From assembly GCA_016801885.1 (NCBI GenBank), contig CM028896.1:17871001-17935000 (forward strand): 64,000 nucleotides of DNA, read 5' to 3'. Shown here piece by piece: positions 23,851-36,400 of the stretch (positions within the stretch are counted from its first letter, which is position 1; every line of letters starts with the position of its first letter). The notes under the pieces are model-generated. The model saw nothing but the letters and a program-made list of their open reading frames with translations. It was not told the DNA's origin and searched no databases. The DNA comes from Toxotes chatareus (taxonomy: Eukaryota > Chordata > Actinopteri > Toxotidae). Position numbers and translations under genes: made by a program.

Positions 23851-26800
23851 AGTGCTGTGTTGTTTAGCTAGGCTGCCTGAAGCTAGCTGCTCCGACACAT
23901 GTTTGGGAATCAGGGGGAGAGATGAGAGGAGGAGAGGGTGCAGTGGTTGAAGTTTAACTGCCAGGTTTGTCCTCGCTGCTGTTACCTGTCTCTGTTGGTC
24001 CTCCATAATGTCCTGAGAGAGGAAGGAGCTCGCTGTCTCAGTCACAGAGCTGACTCTGTGTTACTGTGGTATTTGTAGCCTGTGTTGTTCTGCAGCTCAG
24101 CAGAGGAACATTATGACTAGTAGCTTCATTCTGACCCACATCCCAAATCAAGCAGTGTACATGTTGATTAAATATGAAAGATAGTTGACGGTAGTCGGTG
24201 GTGAACACGAGCAGCTTCAGGCTCATGGCAGAAACCGAAAGCAGCTGCTCAGAGCTGTGCAGCATGGAGGAGCTGCATCGCTGACACTTTCTCTGGAAGT
24301 TTTCCAAACGAGCTTTATTATAGTTTTATGCTGCTTTGTCACGTGAGCTTCAAAGAACGGATCGAGATCAGGCCGGGGAAAATATCCCTGAATTAGATCA
24401 TAATTTCATCCCATTGTTACCAGTCACAGGGTGACACTAACTGTTCTGTCATGTTCATGGCTGCAGCTATGGATTATTTTCTGTATTGATAAACCTATTT
24501 TCTCTGTCAATCAGTAAACAGTTTGATCTGTTTATTGATTGACAGAGAAATCATAATTTCCCACTGAGTCACTTTACAGTGAATCCATGTGTTTGTCATT
24601 TTTACTGGAAAAAAATGACAGGAAAGATTAATCGATTATCCGAGTAGTGCAGATTAATTTTGTGGTGATCAGTGAGTCAATGAATGGTTTCAGCTCCAAA
24701 AAAGCTGTTTTTGAATGTGATTTTCGACCCTTGTCATTTTTATTAACTGAACTTTAGCATCACTTAGTGAAGGACGGCACAAACAGTCAGGAAATCTAAT
24801 CTATCCTGAGTTTGTGCCTCTGAATTATTTGTATTCCAGTTACAGAGAGAAAATTAAGGCCCGTTGATGTGTGAACAACCCAGAAAGTCTTCATTTATCT
24901 CTGATCTGAAGATGTTTCCAGGATCCTCACACTTTTTCTACCATGTAGATTTAAAAATATATATATTTATGTTGATGAATTGTCAGAAAATTAATCACCT
25001 CATACTTTGATCATTTATTACCCAAAAATGTGAAGCGTTTGTCTGCTGCAGCTTCTTCAGTGTGAGTGTGATTTGCTGGCTGCTCTTCTGTGTTTCACCT
25101 CCCCAGGACTCACAGCACTGTCCAAGTTTCTAGTGTTTCACGTCAGGAAAAGTAAAGTTTGATCCTAAATCAGCAGAAATCTTTGATGGCTGCAGCCCTG
25201 AAATAAATACAGCATGAAGAAACTGACACCTTGGTTGTATACTCAGAATCCCAATCAGATTTATTGGCCAAGTGTGTGCAAGGTTTAGATCGAGCCATAT
25301 CTGTGTAGTGAGGCTGTTATTGAACAGAGCTGTGAATATGTAACATGTACTGTTGGATGTGGTTGATAAATGTTTAAGCTCCTGGTGCACAGACGAGGCA
25401 GAGGTCCGTTAAACTCATCCTGTGAGTCGGCCTGTAGATTATGTGACTGCACTGATTCCAGCCTGAACTTTAATGCATGGAACAGTTCAGTCGTACATTA
25501 GTCAGCAGACTGATCAGTAATGAAAACAGTGACTGGTTGTAGACTGAGTTCAGTTCCTGATGTGTTCCCTCCTGTGTGACTGCTGGTTGGATGAAACATG
25601 ATATTTGAAGTTGAGCTGCAGCGATTCGTCACTTAGTCGATGAACTGTTCTGATAATTGATGAATTAGTTGAGTGTTTTCAGTCTGTGAAGTACAAAGGC
25701 GTCTTGTTGTCCTCTGTTTTAGTCCTGGTAGACAGTATGAACATCTGTGGGTTCGGGGGCTGACTCTGACGTCAGCTGGCAGCTGAATGATTGATCGATT
25801 AATTGAGGAAATCGTTGGGATGGGAAGCAGCTTTGGCTGAGTCTCACCGCCGTTTGATTGTTTCCTTCTCTCATTCCTTTGGTTTGCTCTGGTGGAAATA
25901 ATCTGACACTGGCTGCGTCTGAAGCCACCTCACCTCAGACCTGTAGTGACTTTAATTCATGTCGTGCCACAGTGATGTCTGATGCTGGCGTCTGCTCAGA
26001 CCCTGTGGTCGTTGAGTTGCAGTGAACTGTGTGTCAGTAAGAAGCAGACCTGCTGTTCACCGAGGGAACGGCAGGTCACATCTCTGACACAGATTCTGGA
26101 TCAGATGCTTCGTGTGTCATTTCACAGATCAGTTCTCTGTAACTGAATTTAGTCTGTTTCGTTTTTTTTATTCATTGTCCTCATCCGATGAACTGTTAGG
26201 TGTGTGAGTTACAGCACGCTCACACCGTCTGTGCCTCAGGCCACACCGCTCACGCCGGCTTTTTATTCACTGCCACAGAGTCAAATCTTTTCCGAGCATC
26301 AAAACTGATTTTAACCTCAATCAGATGAGACAATGAATCTGTCTCAGCATATGATGGACACTTTCTGCTAACGTCCCACCGTGTGATCGTCCACGTTACA
26401 GACGTGTTAATGTTATAGACAGACACTGCAGCTGTCGGTTATGACACAGATCATTTCTGTCCGTCAAAGTAATTTTTTTCTGTGCACGTTGTGAAAACCT
26501 GGTTTCCACGACATTTTACAGGTGGTGCATGAGCAGGTGTCAGGTGCATGGAGTTCAGTGTCACCCTGCCTCGTTCAGTCGTGCTGCTTATTCAACACGT
26601 CGTTTACATGATGCGGTTTGCGCAGTGGCCTCAGAAACCCAGCGTGTACGTTGTCTGAAGGGACCAGTTTATGCTTCAGTCCATGAAACGAACATGTGTT
26701 TGACTTTAATCGCCTGTTGATGTTTTGGAACATGATCCTGTTTATCAGGATGTTTCCACAGGCTCAGACGTTCTCTGTGCTCGGGCAGCGAAGAGACATA

Positions 26801-29406
26801 TGATCATATAAATATGTGTGTGTCCGGTGTGTGTGTGTGTGTGTGTGTGTGGTCTACTGTGATGACGTTTGAACCTCATTATCATGGCGTCGGGCCGTCA
26901 CGTCACCACCCTGCCCCACTGCTCAGCCTGCATACGTTTTCCAGCTCGCTGTGATGCAGCCTTATCAGTGTGAACTATAAACTAAAGTATTGAGAGTTTG
27001 GCTTCCTGTGGTGCAGCAGATGGCTCGTGTTCAGGCAGGGTTCGGGGCTGCGCTCTTATCTGACGCCAGCAGAGTTTCCCGGTGCACAGATATGATGTAA
27101 GACCGTGTCATACCTGCTTCAGTTAACATGGCTCCTCACCTCATCACTTGTTCTCCCCATAAGCACACTGTGCTCCAGACTCCTGACACCGATGCAGTGA
27201 GCAGTGAATGCACCTCCAGATACAGACCCATCTCCGACCCCCCCCCTCTAAATCCAGACCTCCACAGACCCCACAGCCTCTAACGCTGTTGTTTAACCTT
27301 GTGGCTCCACCATTTTGAAGATATTCATCAGTAACTGGCATCTCGCTGTGACTGTGCATGACTCAGCACTTTCCCTGTGTGTCACATGAATGGAGCTTGC
27401 TACCATTAAACATATGTGTCCTTTAGAAATGTTTGTATATGATTATTCAGTAAGAGAACTGCTGACCTCTCTGTCCTGTCTGCTCCAAATGCATTTTATA
27501 ACTGTATTTGTAAATAATAATAATAATATTAATAATATTGTTTACTCCCCCCGGTAAACTATCAACCTGTGGGTAAAATGATTGTCTCTGTTTGTATGTG
27601 AATGTGTAAAGACCATGACGTTCCCTCTGTTCCTACAAGGTTGGTCTTGTTGTGAAATCTTGAGAGTGTGTGTCGGTCAGATGAGTCTGCTGGTCACTGA
27701 TAAGCTGCGTCTCCCATGTTTCTGTGTTTATCTAGGGCCTTGCCCAGCTGGAGATCCTGTGTAAGCAGCTGTATGAGACTACCGACACCGCCGTCCGACA
27801 CCAGGCAGAGAAAGCTCTGGTGGAGTTCACCAACAGCCCCGACTGTCTCAGCAAATGTCAGCTACTGCTGGAGCGAGGCAGTGTGAGTGTCCTCAGACGA
27901 GTCTGTGGTGTCACGCTGGCAAAATACGCCTCTAGAAGGAAAACCTCTGTGTTTAATATTTTACTGTAGTAAAGTCAGTGAGAGCACTGTAGCAGCAGAA
28001 TGGCCCCTGTCACTCTGCCTCTCTGGGTTATTGGTATCAGATTTTATAAACTGATTGTGTGTTTTGTTTTGGGTTTTTTCTGATATTAAGGAACGATGAT
28101 GATGATGATGATGATGATCATTGTTAATCAGGATAAATGACTCTGCTCCTTCATTTCATTGCTCTGTGTCCAGTGTCCAGAGCGTCTGTGTGACTGTTTT
28201 AAATCAGCCAGATTTACACTTCAGTCACAGCTCATAAATAGTCTTTGACCAGCATAAAATAAGTTTCGATCAGTACTCAGTTACCACTCAAGATGTTCTT
28301 CATGTTGTCTTGAAAAAGTTCTAATGTTCTGATGTTTCTCTCTCGTCACAGTCGTCATATTCCCAGCTTCTTGCAGCCACTTGTTTGTCTAAACTGGTAT
28401 CTCGAACCAGTAACCCTCTACCCCTCGAGCAACGCATCGACATCCGTGAGTATCTCACACCTTAACCTGGCCGAAGGTTAATGCACCCTACTCTAATACG
28501 ATGATAGGGGAAACACTGGGGAGCAGGAACGACTCAGAGTTATGTAAACTGATTCTAACACTAGTTCATCTGAAGTTCAAACACGTAGCGCTGTGAGGAG
28601 CTGAGTGACGTGAAGGGGAAACCTCAGCGAGCCTGCCTTGTGTTTTACCATTTTGCCTGGACAGAACACAAAGTTTGATTCATCGGGAATAAACAGTCAG
28701 ACTTCAGGGACAGAGTGTGATGTTCTGCTGCACAATGGCCTGTTTGATCAGTGTGGGCTGCACTGGACCCTGTGTGGCTGTGTCCATGCATTTTTAATGG
28801 GTGTGTTATATTAAAAAACAGTGTCATCAGAGTCTGTTTGTAAGCTGGTTCCCAAAACCTGATGTGAGTGATGGAAGGGCACAGCAGAGAGGCCTCGGTC
28901 TGCAGCTGGTTAGAAACACAGTTGCTGTTGCATCGTATGTGACTGTCCTGAATTCATACCGTCTCCCTGCATTTGAAGTTTCTAAACACTGAGACCTGGT
29001 TGAAATCACACGAGGTGACCTGCTGTTCAAGTCTCACACCGCTGGTGTTGTTACCTCTGTGACGTACAGGGAACTATGTGCTGAATTACCTGGCTACGCG
29101 GCCGAAGTTAGCGGCATTCGTGACCCAGGCTTTGATCCAGCTGTACGCCAGGATCACCAAGCTGGGCTGGTTCGACTGTCAGAAAGATGACTACGTCTTC
29201 AGAAACGTCATCGCCGATGTGACGCGCTTTCTGCAGGTGAGTGTGGTGAATAAAAAAACCTGCAGGTGGACTGTGAGCTGTGTTGTTGATGTGTACCTGG
29301 TGTGTTCACAGGATAGTGTTGAACACTGCATCATCGGGGTGACCATTCTGTCCCAGCTGACCAACGAGATCAATCAGGTACGCTCGTTCTCTCTCTCACC
29401 TGTGTT

Positions 29407-29447
<41 letters not shown>

Positions 29448-30294
29448 TTAAAAACACTTTACGTCGTCTGTTTCCTCCTCAGGCCGACACGACACATCCT
29501 CTGACCAAACATAGGAAGATAGCATCATCATTCAGAGACTCCTCCCTCTTCGACATCTTCACTCTGTCCTGCAACCTCCTCAAACAGGTGCGTTTATCTC
29601 ACAGGTAACAGCAAGATAAAATCATACATACCTGATTTCAGAGCGTCAAGCTTCACTGAACGACCAGAGCAGGTGAAAGAGCATAGTTTGTGTTCGACAG
29701 TTTAATAACATGAGGCGAGTAGCTCTTACAAGAAGAAATATATTTAGAAATAAGCTTGGAGAGAGGATGAACTCGGGACAGCAGCTGTGAAAAATGACTG
29801 AGCGGCTTGTTTTAATCAGCTCAGAGAGGAGCGAGCCACTGGAAGCTGAGGCCGGTGTGTTGTCTTTGTGTGTTTTCAGGCCTCGGGGAAGAACCTGAAC
29901 CTGAATGATGAATCTCAGCACGGTCTGCTGATGCAGCTGCTCAAACTCAGCTACAACTGCCTCAACTACGACTTTATAGGAACTTCCACAGACGAGTCGT
30001 CGGACGACCTCTGCACCGTTCAGATCCCCACGTCATGGAGATCAGGTAGCTGATGCAGATTCATGTGATGAGAAACTTAAATATCAACATGTGCTGAACT
30101 GGCTCTGACAGCTTCTCTCCTCTGTGTCTCTCCTGCAGCATTTCTTGATTCCTCCACTCTGCAGCTCTTTTTCAATTTATATCATTCCATCCCTCCGTCC
30201 CTCTCCCCATTGGTAAGTGATGTGACCTTAGAATTACAGACTTCTACCTGACGTTTGTATCAGAGATGACTCTCTCACACTAAACATAACGCCT

Positions 30295-30345
<51 letters not shown>

Positions 30346-30485
30346 GCGTGTGCGTGTGCGTGCAGGTGTTGTCATGTCTAGTTCAGATAGCCTCTGTCAG
30401 GAGGTCTCTCTTCAACAACGCAGAACGAGCAAAGTTTCTCTCACATTTGGTGGACGGGGTGAAGAGGATACTAGCGAACCCACAG
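23036..30485 (+). CDS. xpo7: xpo7 exons 1-9: N-terminal importin domain and first HEAT repeats
   Basis: These exons encode residues 1-319. Residues about 30-96 correspond to the importin-beta N-terminal domain of the family, which contacts RanGTP. Here it includes [10 protein letters not shown] and [12 protein letters not shown]. Exon 4 carries [20 protein letters not shown], and exons 6-7 carry the conserved segments [13 protein letters not shown] and [17 protein letters not shown]. Exon 1 holds only six codons and is separated from exon 2 by a 4.7-kb intron. Exon 9 follows a GT microsatellite that forms its acceptor region (see 30,296-30,365). Confidence 0.95.
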
Positions 30486-33400
30486 GTCGATAACACACCT
30501 CCGTCACACAGATTCGTTTCTCTGGCTGTGTTTCGTACCAGCTGTTGTCTGACGCGGTGAAACATTTTGTGTTGCAGTGTTTGCCAGATCCTAATAACTA
30601 CCACGAGTTCTGTCGTCTGCTGGCGAGGCTGAAGAGTAACTACCAGCTCGGGGAGCTGGTCAAAGTAGAAAACTACCCTGAAGTTATTCGACTCATAGCA
30701 AACTTCACCGTCACCAGTCTGCAGGTGGGTGCTGACTGCTTCTCTCTGTAAAATTAAATTTTTTATTTGAAAGAAGAAAAGGATGCAGGGATTTAATAAC
30801 TCACCAGTGTCCTTCTTCCAGTGAACCAGAAGAAGTTGTTTGGCTGTAGTACCAGTAATTTACTCACCTGTTCTCCTCCTCCTGTTCTCCTGTGTGTCAG
30901 CACTGGGAGTTTGCTCCCAACAGCGTTCACTACCTGCTGAGTCTGTGGCAGCGTCTGGCAGCATCGGTCCCGTACGTGAAAGCCACTGAACCTCACCTGC
31001 TGGAGACCTACACTCCTGAGGTCACCAAGGCCTACATCACATCGCGGCTGGAGTCGGTCCATGTCATCCTCAGGTGGCTGCTGAGGCTTGACATCACAAA
31101 TAACTGAATACAGTCAGCTTCGTATCATAGCACCAGTCCACACCTCTGTCTCAGGGGAGACGTCTCTGTCTGTCCAGCTTTGGACTCTGCTGCTTTTATT
31201 TTGGTGGACTAGGACTGACTGGTTCTTCTGCTCTGATAGTTGACCACGTTTGTTTATTTATTTATTTTTAACTTACCCATATGCTTATTGTTAATTATTA
31301 ATCAGTGTGTCTGAACGTGTTTGCTCCACAGAGACGGATTAGAAGACCCTCTGGATGACGCCGGCCTCGTTCAGCAGCAGCTGGACCAGTTATCCACCAT
31401 CGGCAGGTGTGAGTACGAGAAGACGTGCGCTCTGCTGGTCCAGCTGTTTGACCAGGCGGCTCAGACCTACCAGGAGCTGCTCCAGTCCACCAACTCGAGC
31501 GCCGCAGACGTCACCGTGCAGGAGGGTACGTGCTGCTGACACATTAACACGCTGATCATCGGGCTCTTGTTTTTCCGTATTGTTGTTAGGGTAATAAAAG
31601 TCTGACTGATGGGTCGTCTGCCTGTGTGCACAGGTCGGTTGACGTGGTTGGTTTATATAATCGGAGCGGTGATTGGCGGACGGGTGTCGTTTGCGAGCAC
31701 AGACGAGCAGGACGCTATGGACGGAGAGTTAGTCTGTCGGTAAGAACCAAGAATGACTGAGTGAATTTCTCTGAAATCTGAATGATACTCTCTGTTTATG
31801 GTTTGTTTCTGAAGATGTTAATCAAATATTTCTCAGCTGTGTTTCTGTGGGAGGTTTTCCACCATCGTACGTTCCTGCAGTTAAATGCTGTGATCTTCTT
31901 CACTTGACTGAAACACCCCCAACCTAATTTCCGAAGAGCCTTTAATTAGTTTGTGGAAGGTTTTAATGAATTTAAACTTTTCTGATCCATAACAAGCTGT
32001 TGTATGAAGCAGCTGATCATCGCTCTCAGCAGTTACTACGCCATGAGAGGGAGCTGAGATATGATCCGCTGCTGCAGAGCCTCCGCTGGCTGCTGCACTG
32101 TGTGCCGGGTCAGTCTGTCACTGTAAAGGCTCAACGCTCTCTGAAACACTGGCAGGGAAACTGAGGAGAACTTGTCACTTTAAGTGGCTGTAAATGAAAC
32201 TACAATAGATGTGGTTGTACATCTGTAAAATTGCCAGCGTGTTTAGATAATGAGGTGTTTGTCTGAACTGGACTTCCCTGACATTAAGGTCACAGGTGGA
32301 AAAAGCCTGAAACGTTTCATATTCCATGTCTGAAAAGTGCTTCAGCCTCCCGACAATAAAAATCAGATGATACGAGGCCTGTTAAAACCCTGTGTCTTTG
32401 CTCGTCTCAGGGTGCTCCAGCTGATGAATCTGACCGACTCTCGGCTCGCTCAGGCTGGGAATGAGAGACTGGAGCTGGCCATGCTCAGCTTCTTCGAACA
32501 GTTCAGAAAGATCTACATCGGTGACCAGGTGCAGAAATCATCAAAGGTAAGCACGGCTTTTGATTTTGCTGCTGCTGCTGCTGTCGGCAGCATCAGTGTT
32601 AAATTAACCCTGACCTGGCTTCACACCCTGCTGCCCCCCCCTCAGTAACCCTGCATGTCTGCTGTTAGTGGGGGCCAGGTTGATGGGACCAGGTTGATGG
32701 GGATGAGCAGGTCTTTTGTCCTGAACACTGGTGTCTGCTGGTGCTGACTGCAGCAGTTTCCATAGAGTCGCACAGTCTCAGTCTGGTACTGCTCGTGTTG
32801 TACTATTGTGTAGTGAGACGTGATGGAGTCGCCGCTTCACGCTGACTGACTGAGTGTGTTCTCTTTGTTTGGAGCAGAAACTGCAAAATGTGAACATCCC
32901 AGATAAGTGGTGCCACCTAGAGACTGTAGTTTGTCTGCACATGTGCCTGCCCCCTACCCCCCCCATCACAGAGTGTACATCCACAATGCGTAGGGTTAGG
33001 GTTAGGTTGGTGTAGTTCAGCTCAGCTCTGGCTGTTAATAAGCTGGATCAGCTGTGATGTTTCCGCTGTAGGAACTTATCGACCTGTAAGTGTCCTGGTC
33101 TCAGGTTCTGCTTTTGTTTCCTCTGTTCTCCGCCTGCCTCGTGGCGAGTTCCTGGAACTGAATCTGGTTTCGGCTCAGGAGGTGATACCAAACCCAGGCT
33201 CTGGGTCCGCTCTGGGCGGGGCCATGTAACGGCTCCTTTTCATCATTAATGAAACATGATGTTTGTGTGGCTAAACACTGCAGGGCAGCGTGTTTCACTC
33301 TGCCGTACAGGTGATATTCCCTGTTCAGGTCTCATCATCAGACAGACACGTGGCCGTGCTCGGCTCGGTTTCCGCTCTGCAGTCATTGGGGTCATGATGA

Positions 33401-36400
33401 TGTTTGTCTCTGTGGCCTTTTAAAAAGCATAAACCCAAAATGTTCTGGTCCGTTAATCATGGTGGAGACCCGGAACCTAGAACCAGACCTCACAGGTTCC
33501 TGTCCGTGTTACAGGTTGTTAAGTTTCTGTTGTCGTTGAAGCAAATCACTGCAAACACGTAACAGTCAAAACGAGAACCGGCATCTGAGGCGCCGCCCCA
33601 CGCATGACACCACGCCGTCAGTGTCACGTGGGCCCTGTTTCAGCTGCCGACGAGCCCCCGGCTCTTTATCCTCAGATCTCCATTTGTCGTCTCCATGCTG
33701 AGATAGAAAGCTGTTAGCTGAGTGTTCCTGTAGGCGACGGGCTCTGTCCCGTCCTGCTCCTCTGCTTCCTGTCCATCATTCTTCAAATCCCCACAGTCAC
33801 TGTCTCGATTGTGATTGAATTTTCTGACAGCATCCAGCTAAAGAGAGAGTTTAAAGTTGATGCTAGCAGCTAATGCAGCTGCGTGTTATGTTGTTCACCT
33901 AAACTGATCACAGGTGATTTGATCACTGGTGATTTTCAGAGTGTTCTTAGAGCTCATTGTCTCTTAGATATGAAGTATTAGAGTTGGAACGTGCAGTTTT
34001 ATGGTTGTGTGACTGTTCACATTGTTTTTTGAACTGCAGCTTTATCGACGACTATCAGAAGTTCTGGGGTTGAACGACGAGACGATGGTCCTCAGTGTCT
34101 TTATAGGGAAAATGTGAGTAACAAAAACAAAGATGGCTGAATGATTCTCTGCATTTAAAACTCTGTTCCTCACCAGAACAATCAGTAATGGAGGACAATT
34201 TGACCTAGAATTAAAATTAAAATTAAAATGGAAAATTCAAAGAGAAAGAGAGTCTCACTATATTTTCGACCTCATTAGTGAAAACAAACATGAAACAATG
34301 AAATAAAAACACTTTACTCAAGTTCCACTTACTAGATTTTAATGTAGCTTTTAGTCACAGCTCACAGCCTCCATCTTTTGACCTTTGTCACACTTGACCA
34401 CCTGTTCTCACATGACTCAGGTTCCATACCTGGGTCATGTGATAAGCTGTCTCCATAACAACCAAGAAAATGCCACGGGCTGATAAAGACTGTGAGACGG
34501 TGTCGAAAGCTCCAGAAGGATCGTTTAGTCAAACTGGAACCTCCTCACAGTTAATTAAACTAAAACGTGTTAATACACGTGTTAATGTAACGGTCAGACA
34601 TGATGAAGTGGTGAATAAATGATGCTGAACATTGTCGAAGCCTGTGAGTCACTGTGAACTTCATCCTTTTTTCCAGCATCACTAACTTAAAGTACTGGGG
34701 CCAGTGTGAACCAATCACCTCCAAGACCCTGCAGCTGCTGAACGACCTCTCGTTAGGATATCCTTCATCAGCGTGTTACAGCGTGTGTGATGTGCATGTA
34801 CATGTATGTGAACTGGCTCAGTGAAAGGAGGGAGAACACACACACACATGTAGTTTGAAGCAAAAAGCTAAAGAAGAAATTCATATGAACTGTTTCCATA
34901 AACAAATCAATGATCAACAGAGTTTGAAAATCAGGATTTGCATTTGCATCCGATCGTTTTCGATGTAAAATCCCAGACATCAGCAGCGTCAGTTTGATCG
35001 CAGTGACTTGTGACGTGTTCCTGGGTCTGTGTTTTCTCCTTGACTTCATGCTTGTGCACATACAGCAGTGTGAGGAAGCTGGTGAAGCTCAGTGCAGTGC
35101 AGTTCATGTTGAATAACCACACAGTGAGTACATCACGGATACTTCACATTAGACCGTCACGTATGTTTATTTTTTTACAACACACAGGTCCTTTAAATGT
35201 GACTTTAATCAGAATGTGCTGTTCTCCCTGTCCTGTGTGTCAGAGTGAGCACTTCTCCTTCCTCGGAGTGAACAACCAGTCCAATCTGAGCGACATGAGA
35301 TGTCGGACCACCTTCTACACGGCACTGGGACGCCTGCTGATGGTCGATCTAGGTAAATACATTCAGCCTTTATTTCTACAGGTCGGTCCAATGAGAGCAG
35401 GTCACTGTCTGATCCAACATCCGCCAAGAAATCAGGGGATTTATCTTTAGATCTTGTTCTGTCTGTGTGGAGTGAAACATTTAAAGGCCTTTTCCCAGAG
35501 TGAGACACTTCAGCAGCAGAGTCAGAGCCACTTGCCATCAGCCGCTCGTCTCTGCTGGAAACACATGAACCAAAACCCATTGGATTAGCCGCTGACCATC
35601 ACCTCCACACCTGATGTTTGTGTAACTGCTGCCTGTAGACGATCTTTTCCTGCTGCAGCATTTTAGTCTTCAATTAAATTTGGTGCTTCAGAGCACGAAG
35701 AGCGATTGTGCCGCTGTGTGACCTGTTTCCTCTGCCATGCTGACGTCAGAGTGAAGCTGCAGTGAACAGGAAAAAAACTGAGCGTGTGCACGTCTTTATT
35801 TTGTGTGTGTCTGTGTGAAGGAGAAGACGAGGACCAGTTTGAACAGTTCATGCTGCCCCTGACGGCGGCGTTTGAAGCTGTGGCTCAGATGCTGAGTACG
35901 AACACCTTCAATGAGCAGGAAGCCAAGGTGACAGACACACACACACACACACACACACAGACTGCATGGTCTCTTGTTCATGTTGATTGTGTTTGTCTGA
36001 GTCTTTCCGTGTTGGACGTTCAGGTCAGACCTCAGGCTCTGATTCTTCACACTCAGCCATCACAGCTTTAGTCTCAGACGAACCTGACGCTCTTCTTCTT
36101 CCTCTGCTGTTTCCTGTAGAGGACTTTGGTGGGTTTGGTCCGAGACCTGCGCGGCATCGCGTTCGCCTTCAACGCCAAGACCAGCTTCATGATGCTCTTC
36201 GACTGGATGTATCCTTACAGCTGACACCTGAACGGCAGGATCACACAGCAGTCTGTCGTTAAACTGTGGGACAGAATAACAAGGCTGAGCAGAAACGTGT
36301 TTACTGTCCATCAGTCTGTCTGAGAACTGTCCTTAACACAGACCTGTAGATATCCAGCCTACATGCCCATCTTACAGCGGGCCATAGAGCTTTGGTACCA

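Noticed and set aside
29078..29608. 176-codon plus-strand ORF
   Set aside because: xpo7 exons 4-6 read with retained introns; only the exon parts are conserved.
34757..35065. Ordinary GT-AG splicing of xpo7 intron 16
   Set aside because: No GT-AG pair keeps the conserved LGYSSVRKL; the AT-AC signals and U12 branch site do so exactly.
35010..35450. 146-codon plus-strand ORF
   Set aside because: It is xpo7 exons 17 and 18 read through their introns; the spliced gene explains the conserved part.
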